Shown here one piece after another: positions 8,132 to 17,773 of a DNA stretch of 64,000 bases (its first letter is position 1; each line of letters opens with the position of its first letter). Location of the stretch: positions 1-64,000 of the forward strand of contig NZ_NBXD01000029.1 in the NCBI RefSeq assembly GCF_003399645.1, written 5' to 3'. The DNA is from Subtercola boreus. GTDB lineage: Bacteria; Actinomycetota; Actinomycetes; Actinomycetales; Microbacteriaceae. Below the pieces are notes generated by a model. The model was not told where the DNA came from. It ran no database searches and saw nothing but the letters and a program-made list of their open reading frames with translations. The translations under genes and the position numbers were made by a program.

Positions 8132-8965
8132 ATGAGAACCACTGCTCGCTCGTTCACTCTGCTCCTGGTGGCTGCAGCCGTCGTCACCGGGGCTGCGGCA
8201 TGCTCGGCCGGAGGCTCCTCGGCACCCGGCCCGCAGGCATCCGGTGCCACCTCGGCCAGCACACCCACCGCCTCCCGGGCCACCGCCCCCGAGGGAACGA
8301 TCACGGTGTTCGCCGCAGCATCCCTCAAGGCCACCTTCACCCAGCTGGGCACGGAGTTCGAAACCGCCAACCCGGGAACGACCGTCACCTTCAGCTTCGC
8401 CGGTTCGTCTGACCTCGTGACGCAGATCACCGGCGGCGCGCCCGCCGACGTCTTCGCCTCGGCCGACACGAAGAACATGACCAAACTCACCGACGCGAGA
8501 CTCGTCAGCGGCACCCCGGTGAACTTCGCGACGAACGTGCTCGAGATCGCCACCCCTCCCGGCAACCCGGCCGGGGTCACGAGCTTCGCCGACCTCGCGA
8601 ATCCCGGCGTCAAGACCGTCATCTGTGCGCCGGTCGTGCCCTGCGGCGCCGCCACCGTGACCATCGAGACGGCGACGGGAGTGACCATCCCCGCGGTGAG
8701 CGAAGAGTCGGCCGTCACCGATGTGCTCGGCAAGGTGAGTTCGGGCGAGGCGGATGCCGGCCTCGTCTACGTCACCGATGTCCAGGGCGCCGGCGACGCC
8801 GTCCAGGGCGTGCCGTTCGACGAATCGGGCACGGCGGTCAACACCTACCCCATCGCAGCGCTCTCGGCGACGAAGAGTGCCGGCCTCGCCCAGGCCTTCG
8901 TCGACTACGTGACCGGAACCGAGGGCCAGGCCGTGCTGTCGGCCGCCGGGTTCGGCGCACCCTGA
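8132..8965 (+). CDS. modA: Molybdate ABC transporter substrate-binding lipoprotein ModA
   Basis: 277 aa. A lipoprotein signal peptide ends at the lipobox GAAAC around residue 24, so the protein is anchored outside the membrane. After a Ser/Thr/Ala linker the mature protein begins [18 protein letters not shown], the signature of ModA-type type-II binding proteins, and continues with [32 protein letters not shown] lies about 9 nt before the ATG. It captures molybdate for ModBC. The operon order is HTH-Mop, modA, modB, modC. Confidence 0.95.
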   Translation: MRTTARSFTLLLVAAAVVTGAAACSAGGSSAPGPQASGATSASTPTASRATAPEGTITVFAAASLKATFTQLGTEFETANPGTTVTFSFAGSSDLVTQITGGAPADVFASADTKNMTKLTDARLVSGTPVNFATNVLEIATPPGNPAGVTSFADLANPGVKTVICAPVVPCGAATVTIETATGVTIPAVSEESAVTDVLGKVSSGEADAGLVYVTDVQGAGDAVQGVPFDESGTAVNTYPIAALSATKSAGLAQAFVDYVTGTEGQAVLSAAGFGAP

Positions 8966-8985
8966 TCCACGGAGTCGATCAGCGA

Positions 8986-9801
8986 ATGAAGCATTCCCCG
9001 GGTCACGCGCGCGTTCCCCTCTGGGTGCTGGCGATCGCGACCGTCGGCGCCCTCTTCGTGGTGCTGCCGCTGGTGGCGATCGTCGTGCGCGTCAACTGGG
9101 GCCAGTTCATCCCGCTCATCACCTCCGAGTCGTCGGTGGATGCTCTGCTGCTCAGTCTTCGCACCTCGGCGGTCGCGACGGTGCTCTGCGTGGTGTTCGG
9201 GGTACCGATGGCGCTGGTGCTGGCCCGTACGGCCTTCCCGGGGCAACGGATTCTGCGCGCACTGGTGCTGCTCCCCCTCGTGCTGCCTCCGGTGGTGGGC
9301 GGTATCGCACTGCTCTACACCTTCGGACGGCAGGGTCTGCTGAAGGAGCCGATGAACCTGTTCGGCATCCAGATCGCGTTCTCGACCACCGCCGTCATCC
9401 TGGCGCAGACCTTCGTGGCGCTCCCGTTCCTCGTGCTGAGCCTCGAGGGCGCGCTCCGAACGGTCGGTACGCGGTACGAGGCGGTCGCGGCCACCCTCGG
9501 CGCCGGCCCGACGACCGTGTTGCGCCGCGTCACCCTGCCGCTCGTTCTTCCGGCGCTCGTCTCGGGCGCGGTGCTGTCGTTCGCCCGGGCGCTGGGCGAG
9601 TTCGGGGCGACGCTCACCTTCGCCGGCAGTCTGCAGGGAGTCACCCGCACCCTGCCGCTCGAGATCTACCTGCAGCGCGAGAGCGATCCCGATGCGGCGG
9701 TCGCACTCGCGCTCGTGCTGGTCGCCGTGGCCATCCTCGTGGTCGGGCTCGCCAATCAGGCCGGCGTGCGCGGGCGATTCAGCGCAGGGTCGCTCTCGTG
9801 A
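8986..9801 (+). CDS. modB: Molybdate ABC transporter permease ModB
   Basis: 271 aa, an inner-membrane protein with about six hydrophobic segments and the binding-protein-dependent EAA loop ([22 protein letters not shown]) that contacts Mod[17 protein letters not shown] near the C-terminus is typical of ModB and sulfate permeases. It starts 20 bp after modA and its stop overlaps the modC start by 4 nt (GTGA), so modB and modC are translationally coupled. Confidence 0.95.
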   Translation: MKHSPGHARVPLWVLAIATVGALFVVLPLVAIVVRVNWGQFIPLITSESSVDALLLSLRTSAVATVLCVVFGVPMALVLARTAFPGQRILRALVLLPLVLPPVVGGIALLYTFGRQGLLKEPMNLFGIQIAFSTTAVILAQTFVALPFLVLSLEGALRTVGTRYEAVAATLGAGPTTVLRRVTLPLVLPALVSGAVLSFARALGEFGATLTFAGSLQGVTRTLPLEIYLQRESDPDAAVALALVLVAVAILVVGLANQAGVRGRFSAGSLS

Positions 9802-10838
9802 CCCTCACGTTCAGCGCCGCCCTGCCCCAGCGTCGCTTCGACGTCTCGTTCACGCTCCGGCACGGCGAGACCCTGGCCGTGCTCGGTCCGAACGGCGCCG
9901 GAAAGTCGACACTCGTCAACCTCATCGCCGGGCTACTGGCACCGGCCTCGGGGCACGCCGAGCTGGAGGGTGAAGTGCTGTTCGGGCCCGGCGTCTCCAC
10001 CCCGCCGCATGCCCGGAACGTCGCGCTGCTGGCCCAGGACGCCCTGCTGTTCCCGCACCTCAGCGTGCTCGAGAATGTCGCCTTCGGCCCCCGCAGTTCG
10101 GGTGCCTCGCGCAGAACGGCGCGGTCCACCGCGCGCACCTGGCTCGCCGAGGTCGGCGCAGCGGGGTTCGAGCACCGCCGCCCGGGAGAACTCTCGGGCG
10201 GGGAGGCCCAGCGCATCGCCGTCGCCCGGGCCCTCGCCGCCGAACCACGCCTGCTGCTGCTCGACGAACCGATGGCGGCCCTCGACGTCGCCGTCGCGCC
10301 CGCCCTCCGGTCGATGCTCCGCCGGGTGCTCGCGCACCGCACTGCGATCATCGTCACCCACGACGTGCTCGACGCGTTCTCCCTCGCCGACCGCGTGATC
10401 GTCCTCGACGGCGGTCGGATCGTCGACGACGGTCCGACGCGCAGCGTTCTCGAACAGCCGCGCGACCCCTTCACCGCCGGTATCGCCGGGCTGAGCGTGC
10501 TGCACGGCATCCGCACCGCAGAAGGCCTGCGCACCACCGACGGCGACGAGCTCCGGATCGCTGGCGGCGAAGACCTCGAGCCGGGCAGTGCGTGCACCCT
10601 CGCGATCCGGCCGTCGAGCATCCGCGTGTCGGCGTCACGCCCCGCCGGTGCGGGGAACGCCCTGCGCGTCGGGATCAGCGACGTGGAGCCCCGCGGAGAC
10701 CTCGTGCGACTCCGGGCCGGAGCGCTGGCCGCCGATGTGACGCCCGCGACCGCCGCCGACCTCGACCTCGGCGCCGGGTCGACCGCGTGGTTCGCTTTCA
10801 GGGCCGAGGATGCAGTGCTGTACAGCGCGACCCGCTGA
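9798..10838 (+). CDS. modC: Molybdate ABC transporter ATPase ModC
   Basis: 346 aa, GTG start. ATPase domain with Walker [10 protein letters not shown], signature LSGGEAQR, Walker B LLLLDEP and switch His in VTHDVLDAF. Residues after about 250 form a C-terminal Mop/TOBE regulatory domain that can bind molybdate and lower transport. It energises ModB. The stop codon lies inside a strong hairpin shared with the convergent epoxide hydrolase remnant. Confidence 0.95.
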   Translation: MTLTFSAALPQRRFDVSFTLRHGETLAVLGPNGAGKSTLVNLIAGLLAPASGHAELEGEVLFGPGVSTPPHARNVALLAQDALLFPHLSVLENVAFGPRSSGASRRTARSTARTWLAEVGAAGFEHRRPGELSGGEAQRIAVARALAAEPRLLLLDEPMAALDVAVAPALRSMLRRVLAHRTAIIVTHDVLDAFSLADRVIVLDGGRIVDDGPTRSVLEQPRDPFTAGIAGLSVLHGIRTAEGLRTTDGDELRIAGGEDLEPGSACTLAIRPSSIRVSASRPAGAGNALRVGISDVEPRGDLVRLRAGALAADVTPATAADLDLGAGSTAWFAFRAEDAVLYSATR

Positions 10839-10853
10839 GCGCGGTACAGCACT
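10814..10853. terminator. Bidirectional terminator spanning the modC stop
   Basis: Perfect 10-bp arms, 10814-10823 and 10844-10853 (AGTGCTGTAC / GTACAGCACT), with four more pairs inside after one mismatch. It lies between the convergent modC and epoxide hydrolase genes and includes the modC stop codon in its loop. Confidence 0.7.
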
Positions 10854-10868
10854 TCTCGTAGTCGACAG

Positions 10869-12023
10869 TCACCGGAAGGGACGGAAGAACCTCCGCAGCT
10901 CCTCGACGTAGAGCTCGGGCTGCTCGAAGGGGGCGAAGTGCCCGCCGCGCGAGGGCTCTGTGACGCTGACGGCGTTCGCCACCCTGTCGATCCATTCCCT
11001 CGGCGGCCTGGAGATGTCGCCGGGAAAGAGCGAGAAGCCCGAGGGCACCTCCACCCGCCGCATGAGCTCGGCGGGTGGGATGGCGCCATTGGCGTTGTAC
11101 ATGCGCATCGACGAACCGATGGTCTCCGTGAGCCAGTAGATGGTGATGTTGGTGAGGATCTCGTCTTTCGTGTAGACCCGGGAGAGGTCGCCGTCGCTCC
11201 AGGCGCGGAGCTTCTCGACGATCCACGCGGCGAGCCCCGCCGGGGAGTCGTTCAGAGCGGCCGCGACGGTCTGCGGCTTCGTTCGGTGCAGCGCCCCATA
11301 GGCACCCTCGGTGCGAGCCCATTCCGCGGTCGTCTCGAACCACGCCTGCTCGGCGGGAGAGAGCAGTGACCGGTCGCCGTCGAACACCGCCAGTCCGGCA
11401 TCCATCCTGTGCACGGCCGTGACCCGGTCGGGAGAGTTCAGGGCGAGGTACCGGCTGACGTGGCTGCCGATGTCGCCGCCGGCCGCGACGAAGCGGTCGT
11501 AGCCGAGCGTCGTCATCAGCTCGGCCCAGAGGGCGGCGACGTCACGCGAGTCCAGCGGTCGCCCCACCGGCCGGTCGGAGTAGCCGAAGCCGGGCATGTC
11601 GGGCACGATGACGTCGAACGCGTCGGCGGGGTCGCCGCCGTGCGCGCCGGGGTCGGCGAGCATCCCGACCACCTTCGATTACCGCCAGAACGAGTCGGGC
11701 CAGCCGTGGCAGAGAACCAGGGGCAGGGCCGGATGCTCGGAGCGGACGGCGCGGGCATGCACAACGTGGATGCCCCGACCACCGACCTCGGCCCGAAACC
11801 GGGGCAGACGGGCGAGCTCCCGCTCTGCGGCCGGCCAGTCGAACCCGTCGATCCAGTACGCCACGAGTTCGCGCAGGTAGACCGTGTCGGTGCCGAGCGA
11901 CCACCCCGCGTCATCGGGGGCGTCGGGCCACCGGGTCGCGGCGAGCCGGCGCCGCAGATCATCCAGCTGCTCCGTGGTGGCGCGGGTCTCGAACGGCTGT
12001 ACCCGTGGTGCGTCTGCTGGCAT
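10869..12023 (-). pseudogene. Epoxide hydrolase interrupted by an in-frame TAA
   Basis: Together the two pieces would encode about 384 aa of an alpha/beta-fold epoxide hydrolase. The first 114 codons hold the N-terminal lid domain (RVQPFETRATTEQLDDLRRR) and stop after LCHGWPDSFWR at TAA 11679-11681. The same reading frame then continues with KVVGMLADPGAHGGDPADAFDVIVPDMPGFGYSDRP, the nucleophile Asp in AAGGDIGSHV and the catalytic His in GGHFAPFEQPE. Relatives run straight through this point, with a residue where the TAA is, so a TAC or similar codon to TAA change is the simplest reading. Neither piece would be active alone: the first lacks the catalytic residues, the second lacks the lid and oxyanion HGWP. 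Readthrough or a sequencing error cannot be excluded. Confidence 0.85.
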
Positions 12024-12030
12024 GACGCCA

Positions 12031-12036
12031 ACGCTA
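12031..12036 (-). promoter_or_regulatory. -10 box for the epoxide hydrolase remnant (leaderless type)
   Basis: TAGCGT on the minus strand, then 7 nt, then the ATG at 12023; no Shine-Dalgarno sequence. It is divergent from, and close to, the -10 box of the AfsR-like gene. Confidence 0.4.
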
Positions 12037-12078
12037 CGCCGGCGCCCGGGCCGCTGGGCCCTGCCCGGCGGCCCGCAG

Positions 12079-12084
12079 TAGAAT
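12079..12084 (+). promoter_or_regulatory. -10 box for the AfsR-like regulator (leaderless type)
   Basis: TAGAAT followed by 6 nt and the GTG start at 12091. No Shine-Dalgarno sequence is visible. Confidence 0.5.
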
Positions 12085-12090
12085 CAGGGT

Positions 12091-15012
12091 GTGAGAATCT
12101 CGCTGCTGGGCGGACTGCGGGTCGAGCACGATGGCCGCGCCCTCGCGGTGGCGGGAACGATGCAGCTGGCGGTGCTCTTCCGGCTCGCCGTCGATGCGGG
12201 CACGGCGGTGAGCTACCGCGCCATCGCCGAAGACGTCTGGGGGCTGGATGCTCCGGAGAACACGAAGGCGGCCCTGCAGTCGATCGTGTCGAGGCTCCGC
12301 TCGCAGTTGCCACCCTCCTCGATCGAGTCCACCGTCGGTGGCTACCGGCTGGGTGTGGCGCGAACGGATGTCGACGCACTCGAATTCACCGATCTCGTCG
12401 CCTCGGCAGAGCGTACCGGCGAGACATCCACCGCCCGGCGGGCTCTCGACCTGTGGTCGGGTGAGCCATGGATCCCGTCGGAGAACTTCGACTGGTTCGT
12501 GCGCGACCTGGCGCGCGACCACGCCACCGCGGCGCGTCTGCGCGACAGCGGCAGCCGCAGCGGCAGCCCGAGCGGCATCGGCGACAGCGACAGCAGCCCG
12601 TTTCCGGCCGCGCTGCCCGCCCAGCTCACCACTCTGGTCGGCCGTGAGCTCGAACTCCGCACCATCGCAGACCAGCTCGCGGGTAACCGCCTCGTCACCA
12701 TCATCGGCACCGGCGGGGCCGGCAAGACCCGGCTGGCCCTCGAGACCGCCGCCCGACAGGGCAGTGCGCTGCTCGTCGAGCTAGCGCCCGTCGGCCCTGA
12801 CGAGGTCACCGGAGCCGTGCTGACCGCCACCGGCCGTGAGCTCCGCACGGGTGAAACCTCCGGCGAATCCAGCCGCACGCGACTGCTCGAGGCGCTGGCG
12901 GGCCGTGAGGTGCTGCTCGTGCTCGACAACTGCGAGCACGTGATCGACAAAGCGGCGGAGTTGACGCAGCAACTGCTCTCGGCGCTGCCCCGACTGCGCA
13001 TCCTCGCCACGAGCCGCGAGCCCCTGGGGGTGCCCGGCGAGGCGTTCGTCGGGCTCGGGTCGCTCGCCCATCCGAACGACTCCGAGCTCCGAGCGTCGAC
13101 ACCCGCCGAGCTCCGGGCGTTCGCCGCCGTCGAACTCTTCTGCCAGCGCGCCCTCTCGGCGCAGGGTCGCGCGCTCGACGACGCCGGTGTCTCGGTGGCG
13201 GCCCGCATCTGCACCCGGCTCGACGGCCTGCCGCTCGCGATCGAGCTGGCCGCCGCAAAGCTCCGCACGATGGAACCTGCCGAGGTGCTCGCCGGCCTGG
13301 ATGACCGGTTCTCCCTCCTGACGGGGGGCTATCCCACCGCGATGCCCCGACACCAGACCCTGAAGGCGATGATCGACTGGAGCTGGAGCCTGCTCGACGA
13401 ACCCGAACGGCGCGCGCTGCTCGGTCTCAGCGTCTTTCCCGCCGGCGTCGGTGTCGGCGAGGCCCGCCTGCTCGCGACCGCGCTCGACCTGCCCGGCTCC
13501 GCGGTGTTCGATTCGCTCGTCGACCGGTCGCTGCTGCAACGCTCGCGCGGCCGCTTTCGAGAGCTCGAGACGATTCGCGAGTACGGCATCGAGCGCATCG
13601 CCTCCCAGGGCGGGCTCGCCGAGGCGAGAACGGCGCAGGCGCGCTACATGGTGGAGCGTGCGGCCGACGTCGACCGGCAGCTCCGCGGGCCCGGCATCAT
13701 GGCCGCCATCGCCTGGTTCGATGACGAGGAAGACAACCTCGCGAGCGCACTGCGCTTCAGCGGTGGGGTGCCCCTGCCGAACATCGTCGTGCGGCTCACC
13801 ATCTCGTGTGCGTGGTACTGGATCCTGCGCGATCGCAACGAGGAGGCCGCGACCTGGCTGGGCGTGGCCGCCGCATCTGCGTCGCTCGTGGAGGGCGACG
13901 AAGACGGTGACGAGGCGAGGCTGCTGGCCCTCCTGCATCCGCTGCTCGAAGGCTTCTCGGGCCGGGACGGTGACGAGTTCGACATCGCCCTGCTGAGCGA
14001 GAGACTGCGGGGGCTGCTCGAACCGCTGCGGTCGGTGAAGCTCGGGGCAGGCAGCCACGAAATGCTGCAGATGTTCACCCCGGCCCTGCTGGCGTTCGCC
14101 GAGGTCGCCAGCCAGCCGAACTGGCTCGCCGCCGTGCGGCTGCCCCGCGGCGAAGACCTCGGCCTGGATGCCTGGCCGACCGCGATGCTGCATGTGATGC
14201 GCGCCGCCACCGCCCAGAACCGCGGCGATGTGGGCGAGCTGGGCCGCGAATCGGATGTGGCGCTCGAACTGTCGGGCGTCGTCGGTGACCGCTGGGGCAC
14301 GGCTCTCGCGCAGCGGATGCGCGCGGAGTGGCTCACCCTGCACGGCCGGCTCGAAGAGGCGCTCGACCTGGCCGATTCGTCGACCGCGATAATGCGTGGC
14401 ATCACCTCGACACCCGACCTCGCCCGGGAACAGGGTCTCAGCATCCAGCTGCTCTGGCGGCTGGGACGAAGCGCCGAGGCCCGGGTTCGCCTCGCGGCGA
14501 TGCTCGACGAGACGGATGCTGGCGGCGACCATCGGGCCATCCTGAATGTGCAGATCAACGCCCTCGTGCTGGAGGTCGCGCTCGGAGATCTGGAGTCGGC
14601 CGGTGCCCGGGTGCCGGTGATCGACGAACTCGTCTCGCTCTCGAAGCCGCCCACTCAGTCGGTGGCCGTGCTCGAGACCACGAAGGCGGCACTCGCCAGG
14701 AAGCGCGGCGACATCGACGGCGCCCACCGGCACCTCGGGGCGGCGGCCGAAAGGGCTCTGCAGAGCGGCGACCAGCCCGTCATCGGCGGGGTGGCGATGG
14801 GAATCGGGATGCTCGCCCTCGCCACGGGAGACGTCAGAATGGCCGTGCGGGCCGCCGACTACGCGACGGCCATCGTGGGAGCGTGCGACGCGACGCACCC
14901 CGATCTCGTTGCGATCAGCCGGGCGGCCGACGACGCGGGAATCGGGCGCCCGGGTACTGTCGTACCCGAACGCCCGCTTCCGCTCGAGGCGCTGAACGAA
15001 CTGCTCGCCTGA
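12091..15012 (+). CDS. AfsR/SARP-like ATPase transcriptional regulator
   Basis: 973 aa, GTG start. Residues 1-95 form an OmpR/SARP-type winged helix (MRISLLGGLRV ... ALQSIVSRLRSQLP ... GGYRLGV), followed by a short remnant of the BTAD region. An NB-ARC/STAND ATPase follows: Walker A GTGGAGKTR near residue 206 and Walker B-like VLLVLDNCEHV near 275, then ATSREPLGVPGE and GLPLAIELAAAKL. The last 500 residues are helical, TPR-like repeats for ligand or protein sensing. Such proteins activate secondary-metabolism or stress genes when ATP-bound. It is divergent from the epoxide hydrolase remnant and convergent with the DrrAB-like exporter; either could be a target, which is inference. Confidence 0.85.
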   Translation: MRISLLGGLRVEHDGRALAVAGTMQLAVLFRLAVDAGTAVSYRAIAEDVWGLDAPENTKAALQSIVSRLRSQLPPSSIESTVGGYRLGVARTDVDALEFTDLVASAERTGETSTARRALDLWSGEPWIPSENFDWFVRDLARDHATAARLRDSGSRSGSPSGIGDSDSSPFPAALPAQLTTLVGRELELRTIADQLAGNRLVTIIGTGGAGKTRLALETAARQGSALLVELAPVGPDEVTGAVLTATGRELRTGETSGESSRTRLLEALAGREVLLVLDNCEHVIDKAAELTQQLLSALPRLRILATSREPLGVPGEAFVGLGSLAHPNDSELRASTPAELRAFAAVELFCQRALSAQGRALDDAGVSVAARICTRLDGLPLAIELAAAKLRTMEPAEVLAGLDDRFSLLTGGYPTAMPRHQTLKAMIDWSWSLLDEPERRALLGLSVFPAGVGVGEARLLATALDLPGSAVFDSLVDRSLLQRSRGRFRELETIREYGIERIASQGGLAEARTAQARYMVERAADVDRQLRGPGIMAAIAWFDDEEDNLASALRFSGGVPLPNIVVRLTISCAWYWILRDRNEEAATWLGVAAASASLVEGDEDGDEARLLALLHPLLEGFSGRDGDEFDIALLSERLRGLLEPLRSVKLGAGSHEMLQMFTPALLAFAEVASQPNWLAAVRLPRGEDLGLDAWPTAMLHVMRAATAQNRGDVGELGRESDVALELSGVVGDRWGTALAQRMRAEWLTLHGRLEEALDLADSSTAIMRGITSTPDLAREQGLSIQLLWRLGRSAEARVRLAAMLDETDAGGDHRAILNVQINALVLEVALGDLESAGARVPVIDELVSLSKPPTQSVAVLETTKAALARKRGDIDGAHRHLGAAAERALQSGDQPVIGGVAMGIGMLALATGDVRMAVRAADYATAIVGACDATHPDLVAISRAADDAGIGRPGTVVPERPLPLEALNELLA

Positions 15013-15038
15013 CGCCGCCCGCCACCCGCCACCCGCCG

Positions 15039-15806
15039 CTAGATCTTGCGGCGGTAGGCCCACGTCGCGAGCGGGAAGAACACGCCGACCAGCACGACGC
15101 AGGAGGCGAGCACCCACAGCACCTGGCCCGTGACCGTATCTCCGACCACGCCGGTCGATCCGGTCAGCAGCCCACGCATCGACTCGATCACGTGCGTCAC
15201 AGGGTTGATCGCCACCCAGCCCTGCAGCCACGTCGGAAGGGTGGAGGCCGGAACGAAGGTCGACGATCCGAAGGTGAGCGGAAAGACGATCAGGAACGAC
15301 AGGCCCTGCACGGCGCCGGAGCTCCTGGCGAGCATCCCGATCAGCACCGAGACCCAGCACAGGCTCACGGCGAAGGTGATGATCAGCAGCACGGCGATCG
15401 CCACATGCCACCACGGCGTCGGAAACTCGAACCCGATGATGCGGCCGAACAGCAGCGTCACGGTGATGGCGATCGAGTGACGGACGATGTCGCCGAGAAC
15501 CGCACCGAAAAGCGGCGAGGAGCGGGCGATCGGCAACGACCGGAAGCGGTCGAAGATGCCCTTCTGAATGTCGGTGTTGAGGTTCACGCCGATGGTGAGC
15601 GAGGTGAACATGATGGTCTGCACGATGATGCCGGGCAGCGCGAACTGCACGTATTCACCGGTCGACCCGGCGATCGCGCCACCGAAGATGAACACGAACA
15701 CCACGGTCAGGATGATCGGCTGCAGGGTGACGTCGATGAACTGTTCGGGGTTGCGCACCATCTTGATGACGGAACGCTTGGCGAGGATGAGAGAGTCGCG
15801 GAGCAT
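15039..15806 (-). CDS. ABC-2 type exporter permease (DrrB-like)
   Basis: 255 aa. The start ATG at 15806 overlaps the stop of the ATPase gene by one base (TGATG), so translation is coupled; the open frame runs further upstream only as an overlap with the ATPase gene. Six hydrophobic segments and the ABC-2 motifs QFIDVTLQPIILTVVFVFIF, GIFDRFRSLPIARSS and TFGSSTFVPASTLPTWLQGW identify a DrrB-like permease. It pairs with the DrrA-like ATPase to export a hydrophobic compound or antibiotic. The substrate is unknown. Confidence 0.9.
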   Translation of the reverse strand: MLRDSLILAKRSVIKMVRNPEQFIDVTLQPIILTVVFVFIFGGAIAGSTGEYVQFALPGIIVQTIMFTSLTIGVNLNTDIQKGIFDRFRSLPIARSSPLFGAVLGDIVRHSIAITVTLLFGRIIGFEFPTPWWHVAIAVLLIITFAVSLCWVSVLIGMLARSSGAVQGLSFLIVFPLTFGSSTFVPASTLPTWLQGWVAINPVTHVIESMRGLLTGSTGVVGDTVTGQVLWVLASCVVLVGVFFPLATWAYRRKI

Positions 15807-16813
15807 CAGGCGGCCGCTCCGTTCCGGGTCTGGTCGTTCTGGGTCTGGTCGATCTGGGTCTGGTCGTTCTGGGTCTGGTCGTTCTTCGGTTGCCCGGTGA
15901 GCGAGTAGAAGACCTCGTCGAGGCTCGGCAGCCTGAGCGACAGCTCGGAGACCGAGATGCGCTCGGCCGCGAGCGCGGCGACCACGGTCGTCAACGCGGA
16001 TTCGTCGGTGACCGGCACCGAGAGCAGGTCGGGCGCCGGCTGGTCGGGTTCCCTCGTGCCGTACCTGATGAGCAGTTCGCGAACGCGCGGCAGGGACGCG
16101 ACATCCGTCGGCCGCACCTCGAGGGTCTGGCCGCCGACCTGGCGCTTCAACCCCCGCGGGGTGTCGTGCGCGATGATCGTGCCGTGGTCGATGACCGTGA
16201 TCTCGTTGGCGAGCGCATCCGCCTCCTCGAGGTACTGCGTCGTCAACAGGATGGTCGTTCCCTGCCGCACGAGCGCTCGGATCATCTCCCACACGTCATC
16301 GCGCTTGGCTGGGTCGAGCCCGGTCGTCGGCTCGTCGAGAAAGACCACACTCGGCCGCCCGATGAGCGACGCCGAGAGGTCGAGCCGGCGGCGCATGCCC
16401 CCGGAGTAGGTCTTCGCCAGCCGGCCGGCGGCATCCGTCAGGTCGAACTCGGCGAGAAGTTCGGATGCCCGCGCCCTCGCCTGGCGCGTCGACAGGCCGA
16501 GCAGCTGCCCGATCATCACGAGGTTCTGGGTGCCGGTCAGATCTTCGTCGACGCTCGCGAACTGCCCGGTCAGGCCGATCGTGCGCCGCACGGCGGTCGC
16601 CTGGTGCACCACATCGAGCCCCGACACCACGGCGGTGCCGCCGTCGGGCTTCAGCAGCGTGGCCAGGATGCGTACCGCCGTGGTCTTGCCTGCTCCGTTC
16701 GGGCCGAGCACGCCCAGAACGCGTCCCTCCTGAACCGTCAGGTCGATACCGTTCAGCGCCCTCGTCCTGCCGAAGTGCTTGATGAGGCCGTGGGCCTCGA
16801 TTGCTGCTGCCAT
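15806..16813 (-). CDS. Daunorubicin-resistance-type ABC exporter ATPase (DrrA-like)
   Basis: 335 aa; GAGGAG lies about 8 nt before the ATG. Walker A GPNGAGKTT, signature YSGGMRRRLD, Walker B VVFLDEPTTGLD and LTTQYLEEAD are those of DrrA-type ATPases, as is the C-terminal LRLPSLDEVFYSLTG. After that motif the protein carries four repeats of five residues, (N/I)DQT(Q/R), encoded by an exact 15-bp tandem repeat, before the final GAAA. The tail is outside the conserved domain and may be dispensable or a contact to the membrane partner. It forms a two-gene operon with the DrrB-like permease. Confidence 0.92.
   Translation of the reverse strand: MAAAIEAHGLIKHFGRTRALNGIDLTVQEGRVLGVLGPNGAGKTTAVRILATLLKPDGGTAVVSGLDVVHQATAVRRTIGLTGQFASVDEDLTGTQNLVMIGQLLGLSTRQARARASELLAEFDLTDAAGRLAKTYSGGMRRRLDLSASLIGRPSVVFLDEPTTGLDPAKRDDVWEMIRALVRQGTTILLTTQYLEEADALANEITVIDHGTIIAHDTPRGLKRQVGGQTLEVRPTDVASLPRVRELLIRYGTREPDQPAPDLLSVPVTDESALTTVVAALAAERISVSELSLRLPSLDEVFYSLTGQPKNDQTQNDQTQIDQTQNDQTRNGAAA
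15826..15885. repeat. Four 15-bp tandem units inside the DrrA-like gene
   Basis: GGGTCTGGTCGTTCT is repeated at 15826, 15841, 15856 and 15871; the second copy has one change (A for T). The repeat is a multiple of three, so copy-number changes keep the reading frame and only alter the length of the C-terminal tail. Confidence 0.9.
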
Positions 16814-16966
16814 GCGAATTCTCCTCTGCGGGTCGCGCTCTGGCGCCCTCAGTGACGAGTGTGCGGCCCGCCCTCTGTCGCACCGCTGTCAGCCGCTGTC
16901 ACCCGCTGCCGCGCTGCTCGATTGCTGGTTCGGCACGAGGGTGGGTGTCTTGGGGGGAAGTGCGAA

Positions 16967-16972
16967 TACGGT
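16967..16972 (+). promoter_or_regulatory. -10 box for the methyltransferase (leaderless type)
   Basis: TACGGT followed by 7 nt and the ATG at 16980. No Shine-Dalgarno sequence is in the usual place. Confidence 0.45.
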
Positions 16973-16979
16973 CGTGAGC

Positions 16980-17768
16980 ATGACCCCGAAACCGCACGAT
17001 TCCGGCCACACGCATGCGCACGCCGGCCCGCACGGGCCCGACCTCGCGCGACTGCTCGACCTCGACGCGATCGTTCAACGCCCGGCGCTCGAGCAGGCGC
17101 TGGCGACGGTCGCCGATCTCGTCGGGACCGACACACCTCGCCGCATCCTCGACATCGGGGCCGGCACCGGCACCGGCTCGGTCGCCCTCGCCCGGCTGTT
17201 CCCGACCGCCGAGGTCGTCGCGGTCGACATCGACGAGCGGATGCTCGAGCGGGTTCGCGCCCGGGCCCGCTCCGAGCGGGTCGCCGATCGCGTGAGCACG
17301 GTCGCCGCCGATGCCTCCGCAGACGAATGGTCTCTCGGCACCGCCGATCTCATCTGGTCGGCCGTGGCCCTGCACGAGGTCTCCGACGCCCCGAAGGCCC
17401 TCGACAACCTGTTCTCGAGCCTCCGGTCGGGCGGGCTGATCGTGATCGTAGAGATGGATGCTCCCCCTCTGGTGATCCCCGACACCGCCGCCGAGTCGGA
17501 GCCCGAGCAGGAACAGCACCTCAGGCCCGCGGAGCCCCGACGCTCACCCGCGTTCGATCATCCCGACTGGTCTGCCGGCCTCGCCGCAGCGGGCTTCGAG
17601 TCCCTGATCACCCGCACTCTCGTCACCGACCACCGGATGCCCGCAGACGGACCGGCGGGTGAGTACGCGGCGCTCGAACGGCGCCGCACCGGTCAACCCG
17701 AACTCGTGGGAGCCGATCAGCTGCACATCCGTGGCACCCGCACCCTCTGGGCGGCCCGCCGGCCCTGA
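16980..17768 (+). CDS. SAM-dependent class I methyltransferase with His-rich N-terminus
   Basis: 262 aa. The start at 16980 is chosen from the leaderless promoter and from where similarity begins; the open frame extends upstream without support. Residues 5-20 are His-rich (HDSGHTHAHAGPHG) and may bind metal. The Rossmann SAM site is ILDIGAGTGTGSVALARLFP with acidic VVAVDIDERML, followed by DLIWSAVALHEVSDAPKAL and the usual beta-4/beta-5 pattern. The substrate cannot be told from sequence. It is divergent from the ABC exporter and ends 5 bp before the convergent TetR gene. Confidence 0.85.
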   Translation: MTPKPHDSGHTHAHAGPHGPDLARLLDLDAIVQRPALEQALATVADLVGTDTPRRILDIGAGTGTGSVALARLFPTAEVVAVDIDERMLERVRARARSERVADRVSTVAADASADEWSLGTADLIWSAVALHEVSDAPKALDNLFSSLRSGGLIVIVEMDAPPLVIPDTAAESEPEQEQHLRPAEPRRSPAFDHPDWSAGLAAAGFESLITRTLVTDHRMPADGPAGEYAALERRRTGQPELVGADQLHIRGTRTLWAARRP

Positions 17769-17773
17769 ACCTC

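Noticed and set aside
12781-15414. An 877-codon open frame on the minus strand opposite the AfsR-like gene
   Set aside because: It is an antisense frame kept open by GC-rich third positions; the protein has no domain features, while the plus-strand frame has clear ATPase motifs.
15807-16292. A longer N-terminus for the DrrB-like permease
   Set aside because: The extension is the ATPase gene read in another frame; the TGATG junction and the conserved permease start at 15806 are convincing.
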